The notes under the pieces: model-generated
Seen by the model: the letters and a program-made list of their open reading frames with translations, nothing else
Databases searched by the model: none
Told to the model about the DNA's origin: nothing
Position numbers and translations under genes: made by a program
Source of the DNA: Acidobacteriota bacterium
Lineage (GTDB): Bacteria > Acidobacteriota > Terriglobia > UBA7540
DNA: 64,000 bases
Direction of reading: 5' to 3'
Assembly (NCBI GenBank): GCA_902812365.1
Contig: CADDZC010000002.1
Coordinates: forward strand, 40,248-104,247
In this document: piece after piece, positions 54,814-63,870 of the stretch
Layout: every line of letters starts with the position of its first letter
How positions within the stretch are numbered: the stretch's first letter is position 1

Positions 54814-55815
54814 ATGGCCGTTCGACCCGTCTTTCCTCTCGAAGTCGGCGGACGCACGATTCACCTCGGAGAGCGTACTCTGGTGCTGGGCGTGCTCAAC
54901 GTCACCCCTGACTCCTTTTCCGACGGCGGGCAGTATGCTGATCCTCAACGCGCCATCGAGCACGGCGTGGAAATGGTGCGTGAAGGAGCCGATGGTATCG
55001 ACGTCGGAGGGGAATCGACGCGCCCCGGCTCCCAGCCTGTATCCGCCGGGGAGGAGCTGCGGCGCGTCTTGCCGGTCATTGAAGGGCTGCGCCAAGCCCG
55101 AGGACTTCGCCAAGACGATCCGCTCGCCCGCCGACTGCGGGCAGTTCCTATCTCGATCGACACGACCAAGGCAGTGGTGGCGGAGCAGGCCGCGCGGGCG
55201 GGTGCTACGATGATTAACGACGTGAGCGGCCTGCGCTTTGATCCGGACATCGCCGATGTTTCGCGCCGCTTCCGAACTCCGCTCGTTCTCATGCACCTTC
55301 GTGGACGCCCGCAAACCATGCAGAGCCGGCCTTTCGCCCGCGACATTTGGGCTTCAATCGGCCGTGGTATCGCTTGGTCGATCCGCAAGGCCGAGTCCCG
55401 GGGCGTGCCGCGTTCTCAATTGATCATTGACCCGGGGCTGGGGTTTGGCAAGTCGCGGCGGCAGAATTTTCAAATTTTGGCTCGTTTGGGCCGTTTACGG
55501 CGGTTCGAGCTTCCCATCATGGTTGGCGCGTCACGCAAGTCCTTCCTGCAGGCGGTGGTCGCGGGCGAAGGGCTGGATCCCCAACCGAAGCGGGGAGCGA
55601 GGCCGGGTTCCTCGGGCGAACCGGCGTCCTTGTGGATCTTCGGGAAGCAGAGCCCGTCCGGCATGTCCGTTCCGCTCCTGATCGGAAACGCGGCGGCCAC
55701 GGCGGCCGCCGTCTTGGGAGGGGCTCATATCGTCCGGGTCCATGACGTCGCCGCCACGCTTCCTGCCGTACGCGTTGCGGATGCCATCCTCGCCAGTCTG
55801 AAATCGGAAGACTGA
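54814..55815 (+). CDS. folP: dihydropteroate synthase
   Basis: The 333-residue TIM-barrel enzyme condenses p-aminobenzoate with the pterin pyrophosphate in folate synthesis. Conserved motifs are LGVLNVTPDSFSDGG, IDVGGESTRPGSQPVSAGEE, INDVSGLRFD, LVLMHLRGRPQTMQ, DPGLGFGKS, the substrate-loop GASRKSF and the terminal VRVHDV. The protein is longer than usual because of an extra segment between GASRKSF and the last helix (about 40 residues, GLDPQPKRGARPGSSGEPAS). The start follows no obvious Shine-Dalgarno sequence. It lies 54 nt after the DinB gene. Confidence 0.94.
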   Translation: MAVRPVFPLEVGGRTIHLGERTLVLGVLNVTPDSFSDGGQYADPQRAIEHGVEMVREGADGIDVGGESTRPGSQPVSAGEELRRVLPVIEGLRQARGLRQDDPLARRLRAVPISIDTTKAVVAEQAARAGATMINDVSGLRFDPDIADVSRRFRTPLVLMHLRGRPQTMQSRPFARDIWASIGRGIAWSIRKAESRGVPRSQLIIDPGLGFGKSRRQNFQILARLGRLRRFELPIMVGASRKSFLQAVVAGEGLDPQPKRGARPGSSGEPASLWIFGKQSPSGMSVPLLIGNAAATAAAVLGGAHIVRVHDVAATLPAVRVADAILASLKSED

Positions 55816-55890
55816 GTTTCGAAGGCCGTCAGCAGAGCCTCCGCCGTCAGGGCGGCGGAGCGCGGCTGAGTTGTGTCATCATGGACGGCT

Positions 55891-57423
55891 ATGACAGCGG
55901 GCTTTCGCGTCCAAGCGCTGCGCAACATCGGGTCAAACTGGTTCGGGCTCGGAGTGAGCCTGGCGGTCGGTTTCTTCATCTCGCCGTTCATCCTCCACAA
56001 ACTGGGTGACGAAGCTTTCGGCTTGTGGGTACTCATCTTTTCCGTGACGGGCTATTACGGACTCTTTGATCTCGGCATTCGATCCTCGGTCATCAAGTAT
56101 GCGGCCCGCTATGCAGCGGTCGGAGACCGTGAGCGGCTCGCCCGACTCATCAACACCAGCCTCTTCACCTATAGCTGTATCGCCGTGGTTTTGCTGATCC
56201 TGACGGGAGTCGGCTCCCGCTATGTGGACTCGATTTTTCATATCGCTCCCAACTTCCTCCGCACCGCGCGGCTGTTGTTCATGATGGTGGGGACGGCCCT
56301 CGCGGTTGGGTTTCCCCTCAGCGTTTTCGCCGGCGTTCTCCAGGGGCTGCAGAGGTTCCACTGGCTTAATCTGACCCAGGCGGCGTCGAGCCTGCTCCGA
56401 GCGCTGCTGATCGTGATCGCGCTGGATCGAGGTGGGGGCCTGCTGACTGTCGCGCTGATCACCGTGGCCTTGCCTCCTCTCGCCTCGTGTGTCTACCTGT
56501 TGACGGTCAGGCGACTCATTTCCGTCCCGTTTGATCGCCGGCTCATTGATCGCCGGACTTTTCGGGAGCTCGTCAGCTACGGCGCGGTCACGTTTGTGGC
56601 CATCGTCGCGGAGCGGCTTCGTTTCCAGTCGGATGCCATGGTGATCGGCATTTTTCTTTCGGCCTCGGCGATAACCTATTTCTCGATCGGGTCGAAGTTG
56701 GTGGACTACTCGAACGCGATCGTGGACAGCATGGCTGATATTTTCATGCCTATGTCCAGCCAACTCGACGCCACTGGCGACCGCGCCCGCCTCCAGCAGC
56801 TTTTCATAACCGGTAACCGAGCTTGCGCCATGGTGATGTTTCCCATTTGTGCCACCTTAATCATTCTGGGCAAGTCGGTGATCGAGGTCTGGGTGGGTCC
56901 GCGCTACGTGTCGAGTTACATCATCTTAGTGTTGCTGATCATTCCGCGAACTCTTTATCGGGCCCAGGGAGCATCGACGCGCATCCTCTTTGGCATGGCG
57001 CGCCACAAGCCCCTGGCCATCGTACTGCTTTCGGAAGGCCTGGCTAACCTGTTTCTGAGCATTGCGCTCATCCGGCGTTATGGGATCGTCGGAGACGCCA
57101 TCGGCACGTCGATTCCGTTGCTGGGCACGAGTCTCCTGTTTCTGCCCAGTTACCTCTGCCGCCTGCTCGGGATACGTCTGCGCGACTTCGTGACTCGTGC
57201 CTATACGCTGCCGGGTCTGCTCTGCGGGCCTCAGGCGGCGGTTTTGCTCCTGATGCGTCATTGGTTCCAGGCCCACAATTATGTGCAACTGGCCGTTCAA
57301 ATCGCGGCGGGAGGCTCGGTTTATGGTGCCGGTGTGCTGTGGTTCTTTTTTACCCGGGAACCGGTGGGACTGAAGCTGCGGGCGCGGTTTGCCGAATTTC
57401 TGCAACAGGCCATCAGTCGTTAG
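55891..57423 (+). CDS. polysaccharide flippase (MATE/MOP superfamily, RfbX/Wzx-like)
   Basis: This 510-residue inner-membrane protein has about 12-14 helices. The typical start of oligosaccharide flippases is present (RNIGSNWFGLGVSLAVGFFI, LGDEAFGLWVLIFSVTGYYG, LFDLGIRSSVIKYAARYAAV), as is the repeated middle SYGAVTFVAIVAERLRFQSD. Such proteins flip lipid-linked sugars across the membrane. The ATG at 55891 is preferred to earlier in-frame starts. It is followed after 54 nt by the methyltransferase/phosphotransferase fusion, probably in one operon, suggesting a surface-glycan pathway. Confidence 0.92.
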   Translation: MTAGFRVQALRNIGSNWFGLGVSLAVGFFISPFILHKLGDEAFGLWVLIFSVTGYYGLFDLGIRSSVIKYAARYAAVGDRERLARLINTSLFTYSCIAVVLLILTGVGSRYVDSIFHIAPNFLRTARLLFMMVGTALAVGFPLSVFAGVLQGLQRFHWLNLTQAASSLLRALLIVIALDRGGGLLTVALITVALPPLASCVYLLTVRRLISVPFDRRLIDRRTFRELVSYGAVTFVAIVAERLRFQSDAMVIGIFLSASAITYFSIGSKLVDYSNAIVDSMADIFMPMSSQLDATGDRARLQQLFITGNRACAMVMFPICATLIILGKSVIEVWVGPRYVSSYIILVLLIIPRTLYRAQGASTRILFGMARHKPLAIVLLSEGLANLFLSIALIRRYGIVGDAIGTSIPLLGTSLLFLPSYLCRLLGIRLRDFVTRAYTLPGLLCGPQAAVLLLMRHWFQAHNYVQLAVQIAAGGSVYGAGVLWFFFTREPVGLKLRARFAEFLQQAISR

Positions 57424-57477
57424 ACTCGCCGGCGGCCGAAGCCGAGAGCGGCCGGCCGAACGAAAGGTTTTGCCCTC

Positions 57478-59610
57478 ATGTTGCTGAAGTGCCTTCACTG
57501 CGGAGCCCGACTCGCGCTCGAGCGCGATCGCTGTGCTTGCTTGGCCTGCTCGGCTTCCTGGCCGGTGGTGGGAGATATACCGCGCTTCTTTCAGTCCCCG
57601 GACTACTACTGGGGCGAAGTCGGGCGCGATGAAGCCCGGCAGTTGCTGGCGGCGGCGCGGGAGGGCGGTTGGGCGGCGGCTGTGCGAGCCCGGTTCCCCG
57701 AGGGCGACAACATGTATTATGGCCTTCTGGACCCGCAGCGAGCCTCGTGGCTGCCGTGGCTCGGCCTGGATGAGAAGTCCGTTGCGCTTGATCTTGGGTG
57801 TGGCTACGGAGCGATCACCCACTCCATCTCGCATTCGGTCGGCGAGGTCTATTCCGTCGAGGCCATCCCGGAACGTATCGAGTTCACTCAAGAGCGGCTG
57901 CGTCAGGAAGGAATCGGCAACGTCCGCTTGGTTCAGGCGTCCGCGTTGTCCTTGCCGCTCATCGACGGCAGTTTCGACTTGATCATTGTCAATGGCATTT
58001 TGGAGTGGGTCGGTGAATGGCAACGGGAAGGCAATCCGAGAGACGTTCAGGTCGGGTTTCTCGCCACCCTCCGGGGACTCCTGAAGGAAAACGGAGTTCT
58101 GGTGATCGGCATCGAAAATCGGATCGGATACGGCCTTTTCCTGGGCGGGAGCGATCATTCCGGGATTGCCTACACAAGCCTCGTACCGCGTTTCGTCGCC
58201 ACTTTTCTCCTCCGGCGTAGCTCCAAACCGCACCACCGGACGACGCTGAACCCCAAAAGGGAATACCGAACCTACACGTATTCTGAAGGCGGCTATCGCC
58301 GCCTGCTGAGCGATGCTGGCTTCGCGGGCGTCTCCTGCTACTGGGCCGACCCCGGCTATAACCAGCCCTATCACCTGATTCCGACGGCCGTGCCCCAGAT
58401 GGTTCGCGAACATTTCTGTGACTCATTGGAGCATCCAGGGATAGCGCCGCGGGTAAGCTGGCGCCGACGGCTGAAGATGGGCCTGGCTGCATGTCCCTGG
58501 CTGACGCGGGTCGTGCCGGAGTTCATTCTCATTGCCACCAAGCAGAACCGGCGCGCGACGGGGCTGGACGAGTGGCTGAAAGAGCGCGTCGGCATGGCCG
58601 TTTCGGCAGGAGGCTCGGACTTCAGTCAAGTCTCGACGGCATGGGCTCTTTATACCCATCCCTTCGCCCGGAAGTCGGTGGTGCGTTTGGTGGATGCTGA
58701 GAATGGCCGCGACTTGGCTTATGTGAAGGCGGAAGCTGGGAATCGAGGTGATCACGGCCCGCTCCAGGCTGAGGTTAGCCGCCTGGTGCAGGTCCGGGAG
58801 AGGATTCGGCACTCGGCTCTTGAACAGGTGGATGTACCGGAGCTGTTGGGTATGCGCCCAGCCGGGGCATTGACATACGCCGTGGAGTCGCCGGCGCGCG
58901 GGATGAAATTCTCCCGCATGGTTCGGAGGTTCGGTTATTTCTCAGACTGGCGCCGAGTCGAGGCCGATTTCCGTCTGATCGTTGAAAGGCTCATAGGACT
59001 GACCGAAGTTTTACAACGACTGGGAGACCTGGACAGCGTGGCGCCGGAGTGGCGCGAGTTTCCCCAGGAATTGAGTGTGACGCCCGATCAGGCCGGCAAG
59101 ATGAAGGACTACCGGTATTTTTCGACATCCGCGGATAGTCCTAAGGGATGGGTGCAGCACGGCGATCTTACGGTGGAGAACGTCTTTCTCGATTTGCAAA
59201 CGGGCCGGATCGAAATCATTGATTGGGACGACCTGGCAGCGGGTTGGCCCCCTCTGTACGATTTTTTCAGCTTTTTCTATTCCACCGCCTACCTAACCCC
59301 CGGCGACGAGAGGCGGCGGTTTCGCAGCGAAGAGGAGCGTTGGGTGGCTACCTTTGAGGGTGTCTTCCTGAAGGAGGGGGAGTTCAGCCGGCTTGTCCAG
59401 GATTTCATGGGCGCGGCCGGCGAGCGCCTTGGGATTCCACCCGAGCGCCTTCCAGCGTTACTGGTGGAGTTTCTGATCGTTCGCACGCACTACTACCGGG
59501 GGCGATCACCCGTGCAGCATCGGGTCCATCTGCAACTGCTGAGGGAATGCCTCGAGACCGGTGAACGGGCGTTTTTCGGCCGCTTTGGGGCCCCGATTCA
59601 GCGAAAGTAA
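57478..59610 (+). CDS. zinc ribbon - SAM methyltransferase - APH-like phosphotransferase fusion
   Basis: This 710-residue protein joins three parts. Residues 1-30 form a zinc-ribbon-like element (C5xxC8, C21xxC24, with an extra C19) ending in SWPVVGDIPRFF, as in Trm112-like N-termini of some methyltransferases. Residues about 75-340 are a class I SAM methyltransferase (DLGCGYG at 105-111; SFDLIIVNGILEWVGEW; YRTYTYSEGGYRRLLSDAGF). Residues about 390-690 resemble aminoglycoside phosphotransferase/choline-kinase folds, with catalytic loop H561GDLTVEN and D582WDD. It probably modifies a glycan or lipid carrier handled by the adjacent flippase, but this is inference. The start gives the Cys motif at once. 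Confidence 0.85.
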   Translation: MLLKCLHCGARLALERDRCACLACSASWPVVGDIPRFFQSPDYYWGEVGRDEARQLLAAAREGGWAAAVRARFPEGDNMYYGLLDPQRASWLPWLGLDEKSVALDLGCGYGAITHSISHSVGEVYSVEAIPERIEFTQERLRQEGIGNVRLVQASALSLPLIDGSFDLIIVNGILEWVGEWQREGNPRDVQVGFLATLRGLLKENGVLVIGIENRIGYGLFLGGSDHSGIAYTSLVPRFVATFLLRRSSKPHHRTTLNPKREYRTYTYSEGGYRRLLSDAGFAGVSCYWADPGYNQPYHLIPTAVPQMVREHFCDSLEHPGIAPRVSWRRRLKMGLAACPWLTRVVPEFILIATKQNRRATGLDEWLKERVGMAVSAGGSDFSQVSTAWALYTHPFARKSVVRLVDAENGRDLAYVKAEAGNRGDHGPLQAEVSRLVQVRERIRHSALEQVDVPELLGMRPAGALTYAVESPARGMKFSRMVRRFGYFSDWRRVEADFRLIVERLIGLTEVLQRLGDLDSVAPEWREFPQELSVTPDQAGKMKDYRYFSTSADSPKGWVQHGDLTVENVFLDLQTGRIEIIDWDDLAAGWPPLYDFFSFFYSTAYLTPGDERRRFRSEEERWVATFEGVFLKEGEFSRLVQDFMGAAGERLGIPPERLPALLVEFLIVRTHYYRGRSPVQHRVHLQLLRECLETGERAFFGRFGAPIQRK

Positions 59611-59638
59611 TCGATCCGCGGTGTGCCGGGGCGTGGGT

Positions 59639-60676
59639 TCACGTTACACTGCCGCCGCAGGAAGACCCCGCGCCGGCTGTACAACCGTAACAGTGGTTGC
59701 ACGTCACAATTCGCCGTCGATCGAGTATCGCCACGTCAAAGTCGCGAATATGGCGCGGCCCTCCCGGTTGAACCGGCAAGCCCAGCATCTGGTTGAAGTC
59801 ACAATCGTAGAGGGTGCCGTCCCAGCCGACAGAGAGTGTGTAGCGGCACATGACACCCGCCGCCGCTGCTGGATTGAAGGCATTGGCTAGCCTTTCCATG
59901 TATCCTTGGTAGTTTCCCGAGACCAGCAGAAACTCGAGGAACCGGCTGATGGGCATGTTCGTGATGGTATACAGATGGTTAAACACAATACCGTACTGGC
60001 GTTCGAGGGCACGTCGGAATTGTGCTTCCAGGGCCGCCTGCGGCGGCGGGAGAAATGCGCCCCCTGGATTGTAAACCAGATTGAGAATGAGGTGGCTGCC
60101 TTCCCGACCGTAGCCGAGCTCGTTCAGCCTCCGCAGCGCGGAGATGGACTTCTCAAATACTCCGTCTCCCCGCTGAGCGTCGGTCTGGGCAGCGCGATAA
60201 TATGGCAAGGAGGCGACAACTTCGACCTGGTGGCGCGCGAGAAACTCGGTGAGGTCAGCCTGAGAAGGAAGCAACAGGACGCTGAGGTTGCAGCGATCCA
60301 TGACATGACGGCCGAGCGCCACGGCCTGCTGGACCAGCCATCGAAAATTCGGGTTAAGCTCTGGCGCTCCGCCGGTGATATCGACGGTAGGTATGTTCGA
60401 GCGGGCGAGCGCCCGAATACAGAGAGCGGCCGTTTCCCGGTTCATCACCTCACGGCGGTCGGGGCCGGCATCGACATGACAGTGACGGCACGTTTGATTG
60501 CAAAGCTTGCCCACGTTGATCTGCAACACGCTGATGCCTGCGGCGTGGAGCGGGTCAAGTCCGAAATGACGCATCTGGTCTTCAAAGGCGACAATCTCCG
60601 GTGTGGCTCCCAGAACGCGCAATTGTTCGCCGGGCTCCGCTAATGGGCTTCCACGATTTTTTAGGCTTGCCAGCAC
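59639..60676 (-). CDS. arsS: arsenosugar biosynthesis radical SAM protein ArsS
   Basis: The 345-residue enzyme has the radical SAM cluster motif C59NQTC63RHC66 and a C-terminal DUF3641-type region ending CNHCYGCTAGAGSSCGG. That tail is the mark of ArsS, thought to attach the 5'-deoxyadenosyl group to dimethylarsenic in arsenosugar synthesis. Some family members are selenoproteins; here every aligned position I can see is Cys. The start is GTG at 60676. It is last in a minus-strand run after the AhpD-like gene (37 nt gap). No arsM methyltransferase is in the window. Confidence 0.92.
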   Translation of the reverse strand: MLASLKNRGSPLAEPGEQLRVLGATPEIVAFEDQMRHFGLDPLHAAGISVLQINVGKLCNQTCRHCHVDAGPDRREVMNRETAALCIRALARSNIPTVDITGGAPELNPNFRWLVQQAVALGRHVMDRCNLSVLLLPSQADLTEFLARHQVEVVASLPYYRAAQTDAQRGDGVFEKSISALRRLNELGYGREGSHLILNLVYNPGGAFLPPPQAALEAQFRRALERQYGIVFNHLYTITNMPISRFLEFLLVSGNYQGYMERLANAFNPAAAAGVMCRYTLSVGWDGTLYDCDFNQMLGLPVQPGGPRHIRDFDVAILDRRRIVTCNHCYGCTAGAGSSCGGSVT

Positions 60677-60713
60677 GACGATTGCCGCTGTTTAAGGCCC
60701 ATGACGACCAAAG

Positions 60714-61046
60714 TTACATCGAGAGTTTCTCCGCTACGGTGCGCATCTGCACTCCGTGCACCAGCGAGGCGCCCCCTCGGATGGCGCACGCGACATGCAC
60801 GGCTTCGGTCATTTCTTCGACGGTGGAGCCCTTTTCGAGGCATGCTTGCGTATATGCGTCAATGCAGTACGGACATTGCACCGCGTGGGCGACGCCCAGA
60901 GCGATGAGCGCCTTTTCGCGCTCCGTTAGAACGCCCTCCGCAAACACGGCGGCGTAGTATGCCTGGAATTTTTCCCAGAGCTGGGGATTACCTTTACCCA
61001 TCTCTCCGAATCTAGCTAAATCGGCGCGATGGTAGTACGTGTCCAT
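60714..61046 (-). CDS. arsenosugar-associated AhpD/carboxymuconolactone decarboxylase-like peroxidase homologue
   Basis: This 110-residue single-domain protein has the AhpD redox motif C58PYC61 in VQCPYCIDAYTQACLEKG, followed by VEEMTEAVHVACAIRGGASL. The family is repeatedly found beside arsS and is described as a peroxidase-like protein; some homologues have selenocysteine in the active site, here Cys. The start follows GGGAG. It lies between the TonB-dependent receptor (84 nt) and arsS (37 nt), in an apparent operon. Confidence 0.9.
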   Translation of the reverse strand: MDTYYHRADLARFGEMGKGNPQLWEKFQAYYAAVFAEGVLTEREKALIALGVAHAVQCPYCIDAYTQACLEKGSTVEEMTEAVHVACAIRGGASLVHGVQMRTVAEKLSM

Positions 61047-61130
61047 ATCGAGTCTCCCTCATCCAGAGTCACAACCGAAGCCCTGATCGCGTGTCGATCG
61101 CCACGCATCCAGCATTTTATGCGAAGACCG

Positions 61131-63347
61131 TCAGTAATGGAAACGATAGCGTAGCTCGAGCAGCAATCGCCGTGGGTCCGCGTAATGAGTACCGCCAAAC
61201 GTATTGCTGTTATCCAGCAAGAAGCGCCGATTCGCCGCGTTCAGGGCTGTTAGCGCGACTGACCAGTTGTCGGACAAAGACTTTCCCATGGCAATGTCCA
61301 CCGTGGTGTGAGCAGGTAGATGATCCGGCCCGTTGCCGTTGAGGAATCCCGAGCCGTATGCTGCGGCGGTGGTAACCCACGCGTGCCTAGGCAGCGCCAG
61401 AGATAGCACCGCGGTCAACGTCGTGCGCTGGTCGTGGTCGAGGAAAAAGTAGCTTTCCGGGGGCGGCGAAAAATCGGTCAATCCGCCGGTGATGCCTCCC
61501 CGACCCTGAGCGTACTGGCGTGAGTAAGCGACGTAAAGTTGGGCTCGACCGAAGAGTCGCGGCGATCGGACCATCGCTTCCCAACCATGGATTCGAGCTT
61601 CTTGAATTGTCAGAGGCAAAAAAATGTTGGAGTTTCCGAGCACGTCGTGATCGAAATAATTGCGCGCTCGCGTCATAAACGCATCGACGTCGAGAGTCCA
61701 GGCCCGGAAGGGAATCGCCGCGCCGAATTGGTGTTGCTCGTCTTTCTCACCGTGCAGGGGGAGAAATCCAAAACCCTGTTGGACTGCCAACTGAAGCAGC
61801 GGTCCGGAGACCGCATCGAGCGGCGGCGGCTGATAGTAGCGGCCATAAAAGCCGCTTAAGGTCCAGTTCAGTTTAGGAACGCGAACGGCGACCGCGAGTC
61901 GCGGGTCGGCGCTCCGGTCGGCTATGAGCCCGGAAAACCGACTCAGCCGCACCCCGCCGCTGAGCGTGAGCCAGGACCAGGGCTGATATTGGTCCTGGGC
62001 AAACACCGCTTCTTCGTTTCCCTCCACCATCTCTTGCTGTCGCAAGCCGAGACCTGTCGTGAGCGGTGCGGCAACGCCGAACAACGTGTGGTCATGCTGG
62101 GCGAAGGCTTCAACTCCGGCATTACCGGTATGCTTGCCTTCCACTGCCAATATCGTGGACTCGAATCCGGTGTAAGTCGACGCTCGGTTGTCGGTGGGCA
62201 CCACCGGGGTGTCGTTCGGGCCGCCGGCATAATCGGCGCGATTGAAGTGGTAGAAGGGTGATACGGTGAGGAGCAGGCCGGGATTGAACGAGCGCACCCA
62301 GGAAAAGTTGATAAAGGCGTCGCCTTCGAGATCAAGATCGCGGATGCCCGTAACTTCCTGTTCGGGTGTATTCGGCACCTGGTAGTGATCCTTGCGCAGC
62401 GAAGTCACCATCCGCAACTGGTCACGCGAGGTGGCATTGAGGATCAAAGAGGCGAACCCGCCCAAACCGCTCGCCTGATCGTGAAGAACGCGGGGGGTGG
62501 GAGTGGCCAGACCAAGGTCGGTGCGATTGCCGTTGAAACTGGCGTAGTAAGCAAACCGCTCGGTGTGACTGCCAAAATTGAGTTGATCGTTGGTCTCGTC
62601 GAAACTTCCGTAACTGGCAACCAGCTCTCCTTCATCCTGGCGCTCGAATCCGGAGCGGGTAACCACGTTGAAGACTCCGAAAGTCCGGTCGCCGTACTGG
62701 GCGGAATAGCCGCCGCGTTGGATTTCGATATAGTCGACATCCTTGGGGTCGAACTGCGGTCCGACGTTACTTGCGATGTTCGTATTGGGCACGGGAACGC
62801 CATCGATCAGCCAGCTCACCTGATGGCCGCCACGAATGTGGAGCTGGTCATGCACCACGTACGCGCCGGGAACAAAGTCGGTAATCATGGCCAAGCTGTT
62901 GGTGCGGTCGGCGCCTGGCGTATGGGCGATCTGCTGGCGGTTGACCAGGGTTACCGACGGCGACGTTGGGAGACTGAGATTTTCGGGAGCCGCTGAAACC
63001 TGCACGGTCTCGCTAACCCCGGCCAAGCTCAAAAGGAAATGCAGAACCGGCGCGCTTTCTGCCACGACTTCAATCTCCTGTGACCTCGGTGCGAACCCAG
63101 CGGCGGTTACCGTGATCGTATATTCGCCGATCGGTACGGCATTGAACTGAAACTCGCCGTCGGCATTGGATTCCGCTGTCGCGAACCACTCCGAGCCGTG
63201 CGCGCGAAGCGTCACACAGGCTCTGCTGATGGGGCGATGTTGCGGATCATGAACGATTCCGCGCAGGTTACCGAAGATAGTCGCATAGGCTAGATCGGCC
63301 CCGAGGAGAGCCACGACGGCACTCAGGCCGAGTATTTTCCGATCCAT
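61131..63347 (-). CDS. TonB-dependent receptor with carboxypeptidase-regulatory-like domain
   Basis: The 738-residue outer-membrane protein has a signal peptide (KILGLSAVVALLGADLAYA). A CarboxypepD_reg-like Ig domain follows (LRGIVHDPQHRPISRACVTL, GEYTITVTAAGFAPRSQEIE). Next are a plug domain (HIRGGHQVSWLIDGVPVPN, QRGGYSAQYGDRTFGVFNVV) and a barrel ending in a terminal aromatic (LELRYRFHY). It would import a siderophore-like or metal-bound ligand. The ATG at 63347 is fixed by AGGAGG 5 nt upstream and the signal peptide. It lies 77 nt after the Cys/Met-rich gene and 84 nt before the AhpD-like gene. Confidence 0.93.
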   Translation of the reverse strand: MDRKILGLSAVVALLGADLAYATIFGNLRGIVHDPQHRPISRACVTLRAHGSEWFATAESNADGEFQFNAVPIGEYTITVTAAGFAPRSQEIEVVAESAPVLHFLLSLAGVSETVQVSAAPENLSLPTSPSVTLVNRQQIAHTPGADRTNSLAMITDFVPGAYVVHDQLHIRGGHQVSWLIDGVPVPNTNIASNVGPQFDPKDVDYIEIQRGGYSAQYGDRTFGVFNVVTRSGFERQDEGELVASYGSFDETNDQLNFGSHTERFAYYASFNGNRTDLGLATPTPRVLHDQASGLGGFASLILNATSRDQLRMVTSLRKDHYQVPNTPEQEVTGIRDLDLEGDAFINFSWVRSFNPGLLLTVSPFYHFNRADYAGGPNDTPVVPTDNRASTYTGFESTILAVEGKHTGNAGVEAFAQHDHTLFGVAAPLTTGLGLRQQEMVEGNEEAVFAQDQYQPWSWLTLSGGVRLSRFSGLIADRSADPRLAVAVRVPKLNWTLSGFYGRYYQPPPLDAVSGPLLQLAVQQGFGFLPLHGEKDEQHQFGAAIPFRAWTLDVDAFMTRARNYFDHDVLGNSNIFLPLTIQEARIHGWEAMVRSPRLFGRAQLYVAYSRQYAQGRGGITGGLTDFSPPPESYFFLDHDQRTTLTAVLSLALPRHAWVTTAAAYGSGFLNGNGPDHLPAHTTVDIAMGKSLSDNWSVALTALNAANRRFLLDNSNTFGGTHYADPRRLLLELRYRFHY

Positions 63348-63424
63348 ACGGTCCTCCTGAAAATGAAATTTCCTCGCGAACCGATCGCGAGTGTGCTGCG
63401 AGGCCCACCAATTGGGGGGACAAC

Positions 63425-63832
63425 TCAGCAGAGCACTTCCGGAGGATGATCGAAGGGACGAGAGTGTCCGGCAGGGATCAGAATGACATGAGGAAATGGT
63501 CGATAAACCGACGAGAGTAATGGCGGCACAATCGTGCCTCGAGGCCGGTCCAGCCGCGAATTGGCAAGCGCTGTCGGGAACGCCAAACGATCGCTCTGCG
63601 ACCCAGAACACATGCACGCCAATGGCTGCTGCGAAGAGTTAGGATGGGCTCCCATGTTACACGTCGCTGGCATCGTGGCATGCCGCATGGGGCAGTTGTG
63701 CATGGCTTCTCGGCACCCCCGGCAGCAACCCATGCGCTCTCCGTGATGAGCCAGGAGGCGCAGGAGCGTCCCACCGGCGTTACATGGAACGAGGGCAACC
63801 AGCAGAAGGTAGGAAGCCGCGCGCTTCTTCAC
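63425..63832 (-). CDS. small exported Cys/His/Met-rich protein, unknown
   Basis: The 135-residue frame begins at GTG 63832 with a plausible signal peptide (KKRAASYLLLVALVPCNAGG). A cluster of possible metal ligands follows (HHGERMGCCRGCREAMHNCP, MRHATMPATCNMGAHP, CMCSGSQS). The second half is proline-rich without features. The density of Cys, His and Met resembles copper- or soft-metal-binding peptides. Its place upstream of the TonB receptor in the arsenosugar cluster supports a metal role. I do not recognise a named family; the ribosome binding site is weak. Confidence 0.55.
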   Translation of the reverse strand: MKKRAASYLLLVALVPCNAGGTLLRLLAHHGERMGCCRGCREAMHNCPMRHATMPATCNMGAHPNSSQQPLACMCSGSQSDRLAFPTALANSRLDRPRGTIVPPLLSSVYRPFPHVILIPAGHSRPFDHPPEVLC

Positions 63833-63870
63833 GCCCCCAGTCTAGCATAAAGTTCATACGTGTAGCCGAA

